Positions 26,470 through 35,995 of a DNA stretch of 64,000 nt are shown here, one piece after another. The notes beneath the pieces were generated by a model, which searched no databases, had not been told where the DNA came from, and worked only from the letters and a program-made list of their open reading frames with translations. Within the stretch, counting starts at the first letter, position 1. Every line of letters begins with the position of its first letter. A program made the position numbers and the translations under genes. Source of the stretch: Brevibacillus laterosporus (GTDB lineage Bacteria; Bacillota; Bacilli; Brevibacillales; Brevibacillaceae); contig NZ_JAUKFY010000009.1 in assembly GCF_030489605.1 (NCBI RefSeq), forward strand, positions 62,001-126,000, in the 5' to 3' direction.

Positions 26470-26970
26470 AAATACGATTTACAGATCAGTACAAGATAAT
26501 AAGTATCTAAACAAACGTCAGAACTTCTGGTATTCTGGCGTTTGTCTTGTTTATCGCATTTGAGCTTCACTTTTATTTACAAATTAAATTACTAGTTTTG
26601 CGGCTCCTGCCCAACTAACAACCTTACCCGATCAGCAAGCCCAACAATATATTTCGTATGCTTCACTTCCTAACAAGCGGAATACTAGAATACTGCCAAA
26701 TGTCCCCACCGTCTTGGGAACGGAAATATTAGCTCGGCAATGAATAATTTTTGGACAAATCATCTTCTCTACTAAATCCCTAAAATTAAAAAAACTTGTA
26801 ACCCTAGTGTTAGCACGCAGACCTTCAATCCTTATGTTACTTTGTCTACATGCTAAAAGGCCCCCCATCAATAGGGAGAGCCTTTTGGATGTTAGATATT
26901 CGCCAGATTCGTACGCCATTTTCCATAAGTAATCAGGTTGCGTTCATTAAAACTGGCGTGATGCTACATT
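26470..26970. other. Region between small-gene pair and glycosyltransferase
   Basis: On the minus strand a GTG frame at 26666-26592 gives 24 codons, MKHTKYIVGLADRVRLLVGQ then EPQN; about 43 bp of it, including LADRV, is repeated at 29157-29199 behind the other small-membrane-gene pair. A terminator-like hairpin at 26853-26886 (AAAAGGCTCTCCC/GGGGGGCCTTTT on the minus strand, with G-T pairs) lies downstream of the glycosyltransferase gene. Confidence 0.4.
26514..26548 (+). terminator. Terminator of the small-gene pair
   Basis: AAACGTCAGAA/TTCTGGCGTTT with 9-base loop, followed by GTCTTGTTT, 45 bases after the 53-aa gene. Confidence 0.65.
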
Positions 26971-28182
26971 TTATACTTTAGAAAACAAAGCCATAATACG
27001 ACTTGCGGCTTCTTTATACCCGCCAGCATTACGCAAGGAATCACCTAACCGCTCAGCATTCTTTTTAAAAGCAGATTCGTTTAACACTTGCAACAATGCG
27101 GACTTCAAAGTTTCAGGGGTAAGCTGGCTCTTATCCAAAGTAATTCCAGCCCCGAACTCCTCTACCTGCTTGGCAACAAGTGGTTGATCTGAGCTTAACG
27201 GAATCATCACAAGCGGTACATTATAATAGAGAGCCTCACTTGCACTATTCATGCCGGCATGTGTAATAAAAGCATCGGCTTGCTGGAGCACCTCCAACTG
27301 GGGAACATACGGCTCAATGATAAAATTATGTGGAATCCTGTCCTCTAGCGGACTCATATCCGTACCTTGACCGCTAGATAACACAAATTGAGCCGGGATA
27401 TCGTGAAGGGCTTCAAAGCAAAATTTATAAAATTCTATATCTTTGTTCAAGATACTGCCCATTGAAATGTAGACAACTTTGTCATATTGAGCTCGAAGCT
27501 GTTCAAGCGGAAATGAAGGAGCATCAAGACGCGGTGTAATGGAAGGGCCAGTAAATATATAGCTATCATCAAGCTTATCAGCATCTGGTTGGAAATCACG
27601 GCTTGTAAATACAATCTTAATTTGACCATATTGGCGGGTAATATCTTCAATGGCAGGAACAGCTACGTTGCATGCACTAGCGATGCTTTGCGCTGTATTC
27701 GTTACTCTTTCATAAAGAGCTTCGACGTCTAAATCTCCTACATCAATCTCTTCTATAATTTTGTTTAGAGGCCCGGCAAAAGCGAAGTTTGTAACGGAGC
27801 AAATAGTCGGTATACCTAACTTTTCCCCTAAAATTTTTCCACCCCAGCCAAATAAAGAGTCAAAAATTAAGTAGTCAAAGGAATCGTTCTCTACCTGTCT
27901 TAAGATTTCGGGAATACGCGGTTCAATAATGCCTCGCAGCATAAAATCAGTAAATTGAAGCGGATGTCTAAATTCTGTTGGATTAAATCCAAGATCTCTA
28001 AATATTTGTTCGTCCAATTGATAGGCCAAAAATTGGGCCCCAGTCTGGGCAAGCCTAGTCCGATATTCTTCTGAACACATATAGACGACTTCTTCTCCAT
28101 TGTCGACGAGCTGCTTAACTAATCCTAATGTAGGATTCACGTGACCTTCTGCTGGAATCGTTACATACAATACGCGTGCCAC
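26971..28182 (-). CDS. MGT-type UDP-glycosyltransferase (YjiC/macrolide glycosyltransferase-like)
   Basis: 403 aa GT-B enzyme of family GT1. Start is a GTG with GGGGAGG about 8 bases upstream. N-terminal acceptor half begins MARVLYVTIPAEGHVNPTLG (catalytic His in EGHVNP), then CSVTNFAFAG; C-terminal donor half carries VVYISMGSI, EPYVPQLEVLQQADAFITHA, GMNSASEALYYNVPLVMIPL and SSDQPLVAKQVEEFGAG, the nucleotide-sugar binding motif. It transfers glucose or a similar sugar to small acceptors such as macrolides or flavonoids, often for detoxification or self-protection. No biosynthetic partner is adjacent. Confidence 0.92.
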   Translation of the reverse strand: MARVLYVTIPAEGHVNPTLGLVKQLVDNGEEVVYMCSEEYRTRLAQTGAQFLAYQLDEQIFRDLGFNPTEFRHPLQFTDFMLRGIIEPRIPEILRQVENDSFDYLIFDSLFGWGGKILGEKLGIPTICSVTNFAFAGPLNKIIEEIDVGDLDVEALYERVTNTAQSIASACNVAVPAIEDITRQYGQIKIVFTSRDFQPDADKLDDSYIFTGPSITPRLDAPSFPLEQLRAQYDKVVYISMGSILNKDIEFYKFCFEALHDIPAQFVLSSGQGTDMSPLEDRIPHNFIIEPYVPQLEVLQQADAFITHAGMNSASEALYYNVPLVMIPLSSDQPLVAKQVEEFGAGITLDKSQLTPETLKSALLQVLNESAFKKNAERLGDSLRNAGGYKEAASRIMALFSKV

Positions 28183-28786
28183 TTACTACACCTCCCCAAA
28201 AATGTAAAAATAGAAGATTTTACTATAAATAGAATATGTTACAACTCGATTATAGATGAGCGAAAATATTGGATCAAGTCTAACGTTAAATCCCCAGCAC
28301 ATTGCATAGGGGCGGCCGGGGTTATGGGTAATCTATCATTTCTATGCTTGCTTAAATGCTTAGATAAATACTTGATAATAGCATCCTCATCCTCTTTTTT
28401 ATTTTAGGGGGTAATAATTTCTGCATGAAATACTAAAAGTTTGTTTCAGCATCATCTTTAATATTTAATAGTCAGTTTTTCCTTGCATTCTATCCATCTT
28501 ATTTCTACAAAATATGGATTTTCATTTTTGCAAATTAAAAACATAAAATGACCCTGAACATTAATTAAAGCCACTATTATAGCGTTTTTATGTAAAATTA
28601 AGTGATATTTTGTCGATTTTTGTTTAAAGTTTCTATTTTTTCTATTTAGCAATTGAAGTGAATACGTTTGGTAAAATAATGCATGAAAGGAATAAATAAG
28701 GACATAATTTGGTCTTTTATATAGCTTAAAGGGACGTTCCCTAGCCACTAAATCAACTGGAACGCCCACGTCATAAATAACAAAGA
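28183..28786. other. AT-rich region with a hairpin before tiny genes
   Basis: No supportable gene. A hairpin GGGACGTTCC (28731-28740)/GGAACGCCC (28759-28767) lies 20 bases before the 51-aa gene and shares its arms with the hairpin at 17488-17520. Confidence 0.4.
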
Positions 28787-28942
28787 ATGTTATTCGGTTT
28801 CATTGTTGGCATAATTTTATTGGGACCATTAGAAGAAATACGTAATACTGTAACCAATACCTTGGAGCCATATGTTTGGGGTTGGGTTGCAAAAACTTGC
28901 AAATATATCGTGGAAGGTATCGTGTACGCTATAATTTCGTAA
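28787..28942 (+). CDS. Small 51-aa membrane-associated protein
   Basis: ATG-started frame: MLFGFIVGIILLGPLEEIRN, then TVTNTLEPYVWGWVAKTCKY and IVEGIVYAIIS. One hydrophobic N-terminal helix, then an amphipathic segment ending in a second hydrophobic patch. The ribosome site is poor, but the frame ends 16 bases before the next gene, which has a perfect site, so the two form a unit. Function unknown. Confidence 0.5.
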   Translation: MLFGFIVGIILLGPLEEIRNTVTNTLEPYVWGWVAKTCKYIVEGIVYAIIS

Positions 28943-28958
28943 GCAGAAAGGAGATAAA

Positions 28959-29153
28959 ATGAACACAGAGACTTTAAAGCTCATTCTAGTTATTTTTTCT
29001 GTATATGCCACGATGCAAATTACCAAGGAGATGAATATAGCTGATAATTGGTTTATCAGAGAGTTTGTTCGTTGCATAACTAGCTTTGTTGTAGCCTTGG
29101 TTGTTTCTATCCTTTTGGATAAGATATACAAAAAAAAGGATAAAGAGGAGTAA
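28959..29153 (+). CDS. Small 64-aa membrane protein, holin-like layout
   Basis: ATG with GAAAGGAG 6-7 bases upstream. The product has two membrane helices (about residues 6-22 LKLILVIFSVYATMQIT and 38-55 CITSFVVALVVSILLDKI) and a highly charged tail KKKDKEE. This is the general shape of small holins and of small toxin or bacteriocin-immunity proteins. Together with the 51-aa gene it resembles the pair at 26140-26469. No domain recognised. Confidence 0.6.
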   Translation: MNTETLKLILVIFSVYATMQITKEMNIADNWFIREFVRCITSFVVALVVSILLDKIYKKKDKEE

Positions 29154-29976
29154 TCTTTACCCGATCGGCAAGCTTTCCAAAGTATTCCGCTTTCTTCATA
29201 TCTCGATTGCTTTACTAACTTGCCATTGTATTTTCAGTGCCAAAATTTAATGAAGAAATTCACCAGAAAAGACCTCATTTCCATTTGAACTTATCTGCAA
29301 ATAATGCGACTATTACTATTATTGCCCCAAGATATAAGCTTATCTACGCTATTTCGTTTGCTCCTTCATCCCAAACATCACTAGCTTTCCATCTTAATCT
29401 AAATACGAATAAAATATGTAATCACATGTTAAAAAAGGTTAATAATGTAAGGTTAAAATACAACTCATACAAAAAAACTTGATAATTAAGGGCAGCTTGT
29501 TGAGAAAGTCCCCTTTCGCAAAAAAGGGGGCTTTTCATCTATATTTTTAGGGGGAACAAATATGTCTCCCCATCATCGAAAAACGCCTTAGAAACGATTC
29601 GGGAAGGCCAAATTTTTTCTAACCAATCCGCGAAATTCGTAGAGAGGGTTTCTCAACAGTCTGATCTGGATTTTCAAGGGGTTTTTACGTTTTAATTTCC
29701 CTCTAGCAAATCCACACTCTCCCTATGCCCTGAGTAATCAAAATTGACAATCAAGACACACTTACCCACTAGTTAATTCCCTCACTGATTATCCCAGAAC
29801 ACTCAAACTTATGCACTATTTACGCCATGCATGATTATGGTTCTTTTGACTTTTAATCTCCATTTTGACACTCTATTTATATGTTTTAACATTATATTAC
29901 TAACAAGTTGATTCTATGGAACTATACAAAATGTTAATAATAGAAGGTATGATTTACCAAAAGGAGTTGATGTTTC
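29154..29976. other. Intergenic region left of the cytolysin gene
   Basis: Contains the LADRV-coding repeat on the minus strand (29157-29199), a small element with inverted-repeat ends (29493-29663, listed separately), and the AT-rich promoter region of the cytolysin gene. No further gene could be supported. Confidence 0.4.
29493..29663. mobile_element. MITE or insertion-sequence remnant, about 171 bp
   Basis: The ends are imperfect inverted repeats: CAGCTTGTTGAGAAA (29493-29507) and, read inwards from the right, CAGACTGTTGAGAAA (29663-29649). Inside is a hairpin AAAGTCCCC/GGGGGCTTT (about 29507-29536). Such TGTTGAGAAA ends are typical of IS-type transposons of Bacillales, but no transposase frame is present, so it is a non-autonomous copy. 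No target duplication could be identified. Confidence 0.45.
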
Positions 29977-31506
29977 TTGAGAATTCTAAACCATTTAAAA
30001 GTAACAAAATTACTCATTTGCTTAAGCACTAGTTTATGCATTATTAATTATCCTTTTATTTCCTTTGCCGAAAAACCTAATACTAATGTAGAAAGTGAAA
30101 CAAACCAGCCTAATGACATTGATACTGGAATAGCTAACTTAAACTATGATGTTCACGATATTTTAGCAGCAAATGGTGATCAAATAGAAAGTTATGTTCC
30201 AACAGAAGGTGTTAAATCAAATGGTAAATTTATAGTGGTTAAACGTGAGAAAAAATCACTTACAACTTCACCAGTGGATATTTCTATTATTGATTCTGTG
30301 GCGAATCGTACCTATCCAGGCGCAATACAACTTGCAAACGACGCTTTTGTAGCAAATCAACCTACTTTATTAACGGCTAAGAGAAAGCCCTTGAATATTA
30401 GTATAGATTTGCCTGGGATGAAAAGAGGAAATACAATAACTGTTGACAACCCAACATATGGTAATGTATCTGGAGCAATCGATGAATTAGTATCTACTTG
30501 GAGTGAAAAGCATTCAACATCAAATACTTTACCTGCAAGACTACAGTATGCAGAATCCATGGTTTATAGCAAAAATCAAATAGCAAGTGCTCTTAATGTT
30601 AACTCTAAAATTCTTAACAATTCATTGGGAATTGACTTTAATGCTATTGCTAGCGGAGAAAAGAAAGTGATGGTTGCTGCGTATAAGCAAATTTTTTATA
30701 CAGTAAATGCAGAATTGCCAAACAATCCATCAGACCTCTTTGATGATAGTGTTACTTTTAAAGAACTGACCCGTAAAGGGGTAAGTGATGAAGCTCCACC
30801 TGTTATGGTGTCAAATGTAGCTTATGGCCGAACCATTTATGTGAAATTAGAAACAACTTCTAAGAGCAAAGATGTACAAGCTGCATTTAAAGCCTTACTC
30901 AAGAATAACAATGTAGAAGCTAGCGGACAGTACAAAGACATTTTTGAAGATAGCTCCTTTACTGCTGTAGTATTAGGGGGAGATTCAAAAGAGCATAACA
31001 AGGTTGTCACAAAAGACTTTGATGAAATACGAAATATTATTAAAGACAATGCAGAATTTAGTCTAAGAAATCCAGCATACCCTATTTCATATACCAGTGT
31101 TTTCTTAAAAGATAATTCAATTGCTGCTATTCATAATAATACAGACTATATTGAGACTACCTCCACAGAATATTCTAAAGGTAAGATCATTCTTGATCAT
31201 TATGGTGCATACGTTGCTCAATTTGAAGTATCCTGGGATGAATTCTCATATGATGAAGATGGAAATGAGGTACTTACCCACAAAACCTGGGATGGAAACT
31301 ACAAAAGCAAAACAGCTCATTTCTCTACCGTAATACCACTTCCACCTAATTCTAAAAACATAAGAATTTTTGCCAAAGAATGCACAGGTCTAGCATGGGA
31401 ATGGTGGAGAACGATTATTGATGAATACAATGTTCCATTAACTAATGAAATAAAAGTGTCAATCGGAGGAACAACATTACATCCATCAGCTAGTATTAGC
31501 CACTAG
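29977..31506 (+). CDS. Thiol-activated cholesterol-dependent cytolysin
   Basis: 509 aa secreted pore-forming toxin. Start is a TTG with AAAAGGAG about 10 bases upstream; signal peptide ends near [10 protein letters not shown]. The body follows the CDC family from [12 protein letters not shown] and [20 protein letters not shown] to the C-terminal domain 4, which holds the canonical undecapeptide [11 protein letters not shown] (residues 468-478) and the cholesterol-recognition Thr-Leu pair (500-501) in loop TTLHPSAS. All key membrane-binding features are intact, so the protein should lyse cholesterol-containing membranes. CDCs are known from Brevibacillus laterosporus, Bacillus, Paenibacillus, Clostridium and Listeria. 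It lies just outside the left attachment junction of the island. Confidence 0.96.
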   Translation: MRILNHLKVTKLLICLSTSLCIINYPFISFAEKPNTNVESETNQPNDIDTGIANLNYDVHDILAANGDQIESYVPTEGVKSNGKFIVVKREKKSLTTSPVDISIIDSVANRTYPGAIQLANDAFVANQPTLLTAKRKPLNISIDLPGMKRGNTITVDNPTYGNVSGAIDELVSTWSEKHSTSNTLPARLQYAESMVYSKNQIASALNVNSKILNNSLGIDFNAIASGEKKVMVAAYKQIFYTVNAELPNNPSDLFDDSVTFKELTRKGVSDEAPPVMVSNVAYGRTIYVKLETTSKSKDVQAAFKALLKNNNVEASGQYKDIFEDSSFTAVVLGGDSKEHNKVVTKDFDEIRNIIKDNAEFSLRNPAYPISYTSVFLKDNSIAAIHNNTDYIETTSTEYSKGKIILDHYGAYVAQFEVSWDEFSYDEDGNEVLTHKTWDGNYKSKTAHFSTVIPLPPNSKNIRIFAKECTGLAWEWWRTIIDEYNVPLTNEIKVSIGGTTLHPSASISH

Positions 31507-31740
31507 AAAAAGAGAAGTACCCATTGGAAAAACAGTACCTCTCCCACTTTCAAAGGCTAGCTAGACATAAAAAAGGATTACATGATTATGATGTAAATCT
31601 AAAGCATACCAAGGCAATGAATCGGATTAGCGTAATGTAAATGGGTCACACTCTCCTTACGCTTAATCATTTATCAGATTGAAGGATTGAAAATGGCTAA
31701 ACCCCTTGCTATACAGGGGATTTAGCCGTTTTCTTTATCC
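31507..31740. terminator. Region after the cytolysin with strong terminator
   Basis: A hairpin GGCTAAACCCC/GGGGATTTAGCC with TTTTCTTT (31694-31738) ends plus-strand transcripts. On the minus strand it directly follows the rlmCD-like tail at 31741-31776, so it also looks like the original terminator of rlmCD. Nothing else in the 190 bases before it. Confidence 0.7.
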
Positions 31741-31776
31741 TTATTTTCTCTCCAACAAGCAAACCGACTCCACATG
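31741..31776 (-). repeat. Junction 1: displaced rlmCD 3' end (attL side of element 1)
   Basis: Minus-strand reading gives HVESVCLLERK then TAA, matching the end of RlmCD ([11 protein letters not shown]) at 49844 onwards. Homology stops at ATG 31774-31776. It shares ACTCCACATG with 42216-42225. Confidence 0.8.
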
Positions 31777-31952
31777 TGTCGAGTAGACAGTGAAAACAAA
31801 CAATTTTGTAACGTGTCCGAGTAATGTGTGTTTGCTCTTAGAAGCCGTACAAATTAAGAGCCGCCCTTGTTTGAGTGGCTCTGTTTTTATTCTTTGCAAT
31901 TCTGTAAGTTTACTGAATCAAGTTACGACAATCATAGGTTCTTGCCATCAGC
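31777..31952. terminator. Left end of element 1 with terminator
   Basis: AGAGCCGCCC/GTGGCTCT hairpin with GTTTTTATT at about 31856-31895 on the plus strand. A similar hairpin (AGAGCCACC/GGGTGGCTCT) is at 35933-35960, at the other side of the restriction system, so the two may flank that cassette. No gene. Confidence 0.5.
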
Positions 31953-33707
31953 CTACCCTAAGAAACTATCGACTACTTTTTGAATTTCTCTCTTCCAAGC
32001 AGGAGCATGTGCATTTCTAGGAATTAAACATGTGTCCAGTACCCTTCTGAACTCTTTGTTGTCATAACGATTCGTCACATATTTTTCCATCATTAAGATG
32101 AATTGCTTTAGTGTAATCGGTACGATGTTAATGAAATCCGGTTCGTCACCCGTGTACCAAACGCCTACACGGAATGTTTCTGCTGTATTATTATCAATGG
32201 AACGTGCTAAGAACAATCCGTAAACGGGTTTTCCACTCGCCGCGGCGACCTTTGCTTTTTCTTTTGCAACGTGCCTACGGACTGGTTCGCCTTCTGCGGC
32301 TTCTTGGCGTGATGAAGTTGTTAGAGTTACCTCCACTACCAGAACATAGTCCTCAAATTCGAATATCAAATCGGGACCGCCACCGGGGGCACAACCTAAC
32401 GGGAAAAAGTCTTGGTCAACCTTAAATCTCCTTGCTTCATGCGGTTTGTTTACAAGTTGATTAATAGCTAGAAACGCTCTCCATACCGCCCATTCCAAGT
32501 ATGCAGGTTCGTCCTCAATATCAATATCATACGTTTCTTCATCAATCGGTTGCTTATCAATCTTTTTGAGATAAGCAATAATTTCCTTTACTTGTTCCTC
32601 TTCATCTTGCTGGGACGCATAATTCTTTTCTAGGACTTGTTGGTATAATACCTCAAGTCTAAGTCGTACTTGATTCAAATCAGCAACTTCTTGCGTCTCT
32701 GGTATAGTCGGTACTAATGCTTCATTCATACCGGAGTCAATGAGAAGTTGACGGAATCTAACGATTTCTTCTCTAGCCGTAATTTCATTATCAGTTGGAA
32801 GTTGAGAACCGTTCCAAAGACGAGTAAGATATTCTTTGCCGTTTTCTTTACCGATAATCCGACGGTCAATTGAAATGATTGCGTTGATTATTGGCAACTT
32901 TTTATCACTAAGAATAAGCCGTTTTCCCTTTAATGAAACAAGTCCCGTTAATCGTGGGTATCTGAAATTCACGTCAGCGTAATCTTTTAGCGAATCCCTT
33001 TGTAAACCGACACTAGCGGCAATACGTTCTAACAAGGCGTTATCCACTCTACGTTTTGCAACTCTACCTGTGACCGCATTTCTTTCGGCTCTAAATTCAA
33101 GGATTTTTTCAACAACTTCATCAACAGACTTGTGGTCTCGATAAATTTGCACTATCCCCATTTCAACTTTGCTTAAGCCTTCCGAGTTTTCAAGTGAACC
33201 CAACCTTTGAAGCACTTGTAAGATAAAAATAAATGGGTTAAAACTTTCTTCGCCGTTAGTCGGTTCAATCACAGAAGGAATCTCATATGCAAGTAATGAT
33301 CTAAGCATACATTCTTGTTGTTCCTGAACTGTTTCGGCGTTTATCATTCTTTGACCACTTGGCGTAATCTCATAAGCGCGACCAGTCAACCCGTACTCTG
33401 GATTTTCAGCCACAACTTCTAAAATTGCAGGGTCTTTTTCGTCCGGTCTTAAATCTCTTTTGAATTTATGCGTGATAAATCCAAGTTGAGATAAGCAGGA
33501 ACGCCATTTACGTCCCATATCGCTGTAATCTCTCTGCTTGTTTGCAATTTCAATAACGCCTGCTCTATCAAGTTCATCAGCAAATAAACGCTCTTGCGAT
33601 TTACCGATGATATTACCGTTTAACGTATTCTTAAGTACAATCAAACCTTCACGTATTCGTAAAGGATTTCTTACAGTTGTATTACCAAAATGCCACGGAG
33701 AACTCAT
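31953..33707 (-). CDS. AlwI family type II restriction endonuclease
   Basis: 584 aa; start at the ATG at 33707 (GAGGT 7 bases upstream). It has the AlwI/BstNBI-type architecture: N-terminal DNA-recognition part (GNTTVRNPLRIREGLIVLKN, ITPSGQRMIN) and C-terminal PD-(D/E)xK cleavage domain with GGGPDLIFEFEDYVLVVEVT (Asp and Glu of the catalytic set) followed by HVAKEKAKVAAASGKPVYGL. Members recognise short asymmetric sites (AlwI GGATC, BstNBI/PleI GAGTC) and cut a few bases away. It starts 21 bases after the fused methyltransferase stop, in one operon, so methylation protects before cutting. Exact site cannot be derived. Confidence 0.88.
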   Translation of the reverse strand: MSSPWHFGNTTVRNPLRIREGLIVLKNTLNGNIIGKSQERLFADELDRAGVIEIANKQRDYSDMGRKWRSCLSQLGFITHKFKRDLRPDEKDPAILEVVAENPEYGLTGRAYEITPSGQRMINAETVQEQQECMLRSLLAYEIPSVIEPTNGEESFNPFIFILQVLQRLGSLENSEGLSKVEMGIVQIYRDHKSVDEVVEKILEFRAERNAVTGRVAKRRVDNALLERIAASVGLQRDSLKDYADVNFRYPRLTGLVSLKGKRLILSDKKLPIINAIISIDRRIIGKENGKEYLTRLWNGSQLPTDNEITAREEIVRFRQLLIDSGMNEALVPTIPETQEVADLNQVRLRLEVLYQQVLEKNYASQQDEEEQVKEIIAYLKKIDKQPIDEETYDIDIEDEPAYLEWAVWRAFLAINQLVNKPHEARRFKVDQDFFPLGCAPGGGPDLIFEFEDYVLVVEVTLTTSSRQEAAEGEPVRRHVAKEKAKVAAASGKPVYGLFLARSIDNNTAETFRVGVWYTGDEPDFINIVPITLKQFILMMEKYVTNRYDNKEFRRVLDTCLIPRNAHAPAWKREIQKVVDSFLG

Positions 33708-33728
33708 ACGGCACACCTCGACAATTGT

Positions 33729-35633
33729 TTAGTATCCGACAAAAATGTACTCTTGTACTTCATTGTTGTTGTCGTCAACTTTATGACCTTGATTTCCAAA
33801 CGAATATCTATGGTCAATCTGGTTGACTTCAACTTTATCTTTATATTTACAAAGAAGTTCAATCATTTCTTCCATTGAAGGGAACGCATTTGAAGAATAG
33901 GAAACCATTATGATGCTATCCTTGTGTTTGGCAAATAACTTGTCAAATGCATCGTAAGCACCGACCTTTGTTCCAAAAGGCGTAGGATACTTCTTGAATT
34001 TTTTGGTTTTTGTATCCTGTTGGATTTCCAAACCTTCCCACCGTTTCGATAGCCCTTCAACAAAATGATAGCGTCTCGTATACTCGTTATCACTCAATGG
34101 GCTGTAATACGGTGGGTCGATATAAACTAAATCAGCGTGTCGTCTAAGTTCCATAGTATCCCTATTGGTGGAGATGTTTTGTTTGCCGTTATCAAATACT
34201 GCATTATTGTAGGCTTCAACGGATTCAAGAAAATGTTCTTTCAAACTTTTTTGTAAATCCTTACGCCCATCATCATACCGATACCCGACGTAAGTAAAAA
34301 TTCCCCTAGGTCTTCGTTTCAAGCAAGCACGAGTTAAAGCCGCAATTGCCAACGCTCTTTTATAAGGGTCTTGCAACTTATCAATTCGTGCTCTCAAATC
34401 GTCTATGAAAATGTTTTCTTCGTCAGAAAAATAAAGACCCTTGAAAGTTTCATAAACAAATCCATTACCGTCGCCTTCTTTTAGCAAGAAATTGACGTCT
34501 TTTTCGTCTAGGGTAACGGAATTGTTTTCAACTATCGCTTTTGTTACGTTAGCAGAAAACGTCATAAAGTCATTCGAATAAACGGTTTTACCTTTCGTCT
34601 TAAACATGTAGCTTACTACGCCACTACCACTAAATGCGTCCAACACCGAATCGAATCGGAACTGAGAAGCAATATCCCAAATACTATCAAGTAAATTGTT
34701 CTTACTGCCCATATATCTTGTGCCGGGGAATCGGTCTAACTGCGTATTTGGAATTTCCGGTTTCACAACCTTGAAACTCCTTCTACGTGGTTGTGCCACT
34801 ACCAATACGTCTTGTCCGTCACGTTTACTTGCATCCGAATTGATATAACGCTTCGTCTTGTGAACTTCAATTTTGTAATCACGGTATAACTCGTAAACTA
34901 ATGGATGATTCGAGTTAGTTAGAACAACCGTACAACCCAATTCGTAAAGTCGATGTACTTCATTTGCTAATGCAACGTGGTCTTCTTCGTAAAAGAACTC
35001 CTTCGTATAACGTTTGAAATCCGAATAAGTAGAAATCGGAAGGTAAGGAGGGTCTAAATAAATGAAATCGTCCGGTTCGGCGTAGTTGTTCAGAACTTCC
35101 AAATAATCGCCTTCAACGATTGTGGTATCAAATAACGCAGAACTTGCCGCTTTAAGCCCCTCAACATCACAGAAATTAGGGTTCTTGTATTTGCCAAATG
35201 GAACATTGAACTGACCTTTTTTATTTACACGGTATAGCCCGTTAAAGCAAGTTTTATTTAAGAATAGGGTTCTTGCCGCACGTTCAATATGGCTTAAATG
35301 CGTCGGGTCTTGGCTTCGAATGGAGTAGAAAAATTCCTCTTCATTTACAAAACCTCCAAGACATTCGATTAGTTCATTAACATTATCCCGAACAGTTTTA
35401 TACAAGTTTACTAAATCGGGGTTAGTATCTGATATAACAGCACTATCCGGTTGCAAGCCAAAGAACATCGCGCCCCCACCGAAAAAAGGTTCAATGTATT
35501 TGTTGAATTTATTCGGAACATGCCGTGCAATTTCATTCCAAAGTTGTTGCTTTCCGCCTGCCCATTTTAATATTGGTTTGGCTATCGGTTTTTCAATCTG
35601 CTGTATAAGTAATTGTTGTTTCGGGACAGCCAT
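33729..35633 (-). CDS. Fused bifunctional adenine-N6 DNA methyltransferase
   Basis: 634 aa, made of two D12-class (Dam-like) methyltransferases in one chain. First domain (about 15-285): ILKWAGGKQQL (SAM motif I), EPFFGGGAMFF, and catalytic DDFIYLDPPYLP. Second domain (about 300-630): FPGTRYMGSKNNLLDSIW, VLDAFSGSGVVSYMF and DLVYIDPPYYSP. Two catalytic domains fit an asymmetric site whose two strands need separate adenine methylation, exactly the need of an AlwI/BstNBI-type enzyme. The ATG has AAAGGTGG upstream. Operon with the endonuclease. Confidence 0.9.
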   Translation of the reverse strand: MAVPKQQLLIQQIEKPIAKPILKWAGGKQQLWNEIARHVPNKFNKYIEPFFGGGAMFFGLQPDSAVISDTNPDLVNLYKTVRDNVNELIECLGGFVNEEEFFYSIRSQDPTHLSHIERAARTLFLNKTCFNGLYRVNKKGQFNVPFGKYKNPNFCDVEGLKAASSALFDTTIVEGDYLEVLNNYAEPDDFIYLDPPYLPISTYSDFKRYTKEFFYEEDHVALANEVHRLYELGCTVVLTNSNHPLVYELYRDYKIEVHKTKRYINSDASKRDGQDVLVVAQPRRRSFKVVKPEIPNTQLDRFPGTRYMGSKNNLLDSIWDIASQFRFDSVLDAFSGSGVVSYMFKTKGKTVYSNDFMTFSANVTKAIVENNSVTLDEKDVNFLLKEGDGNGFVYETFKGLYFSDEENIFIDDLRARIDKLQDPYKRALAIAALTRACLKRRPRGIFTYVGYRYDDGRKDLQKSLKEHFLESVEAYNNAVFDNGKQNISTNRDTMELRRHADLVYIDPPYYSPLSDNEYTRRYHFVEGLSKRWEGLEIQQDTKTKKFKKYPTPFGTKVGAYDAFDKLFAKHKDSIIMVSYSSNAFPSMEEMIELLCKYKDKVEVNQIDHRYSFGNQGHKVDDNNNEVQEYIFVGY

Positions 35634-35995
35634 TATTTATTACCACCTTTATATTCATTCCGCACCGCACTCACAAAATCTATTCTATCACTTGTAAACA
35701 TCAACTAGAATCCGAACAAACAAACTTTTTTTAAACTCCGTAAATAAATCAATATAACACTTTGAAAATAAGTATGCAATTAAGTAAGTCGCCTTAATAA
35801 GCCCCTGTACGTACAACGTCGATTCAAAAAAAATTTGTACGGAGCAGACGAGGGTAAACTCAGACAAGTCAGCCAGAAGCGAATCACTAGGCACTGGGTG
35901 GGGTCTATAATCCACCCTACAAGCTGAACAGAGCCACCTTCTTACTTCCGGGTGGCTCTGCATAGCTTTGACCGTATAAAGCCGCTCAACGGCTC
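35634..35995. other. Spacer between methyltransferase and resolvase
   Basis: Promoter region of the restriction operon on the left. At 35933-35960 a hairpin AGAGCCACC/GGGTGGCTCT lies downstream of the resolvase gene and mirrors the hairpin at 31856-31895. No gene seen. Confidence 0.4.

Noticed and set aside
26632..26919. A 95-codon minus-strand frame beside the glycosyltransferase
   Set aside because: No ribosome site and no domain; it overlaps a terminator-like hairpin.
28458..28769. A 103-codon minus-strand frame
   Set aside because: No ribosome site, composition of translated AT-rich DNA, no domain pattern.
28829..29131. A 100-codon minus-strand frame antisense to two small genes
   Set aside because: It mirrors the plus-strand small genes that have better starts; no ribosome site.
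31953..35633. Type I or type III restriction system
   Set aside because: No helicase motor or specificity subunit; nuclease and double Dam-like methyltransferase fit a type IIS AlwI-like system.
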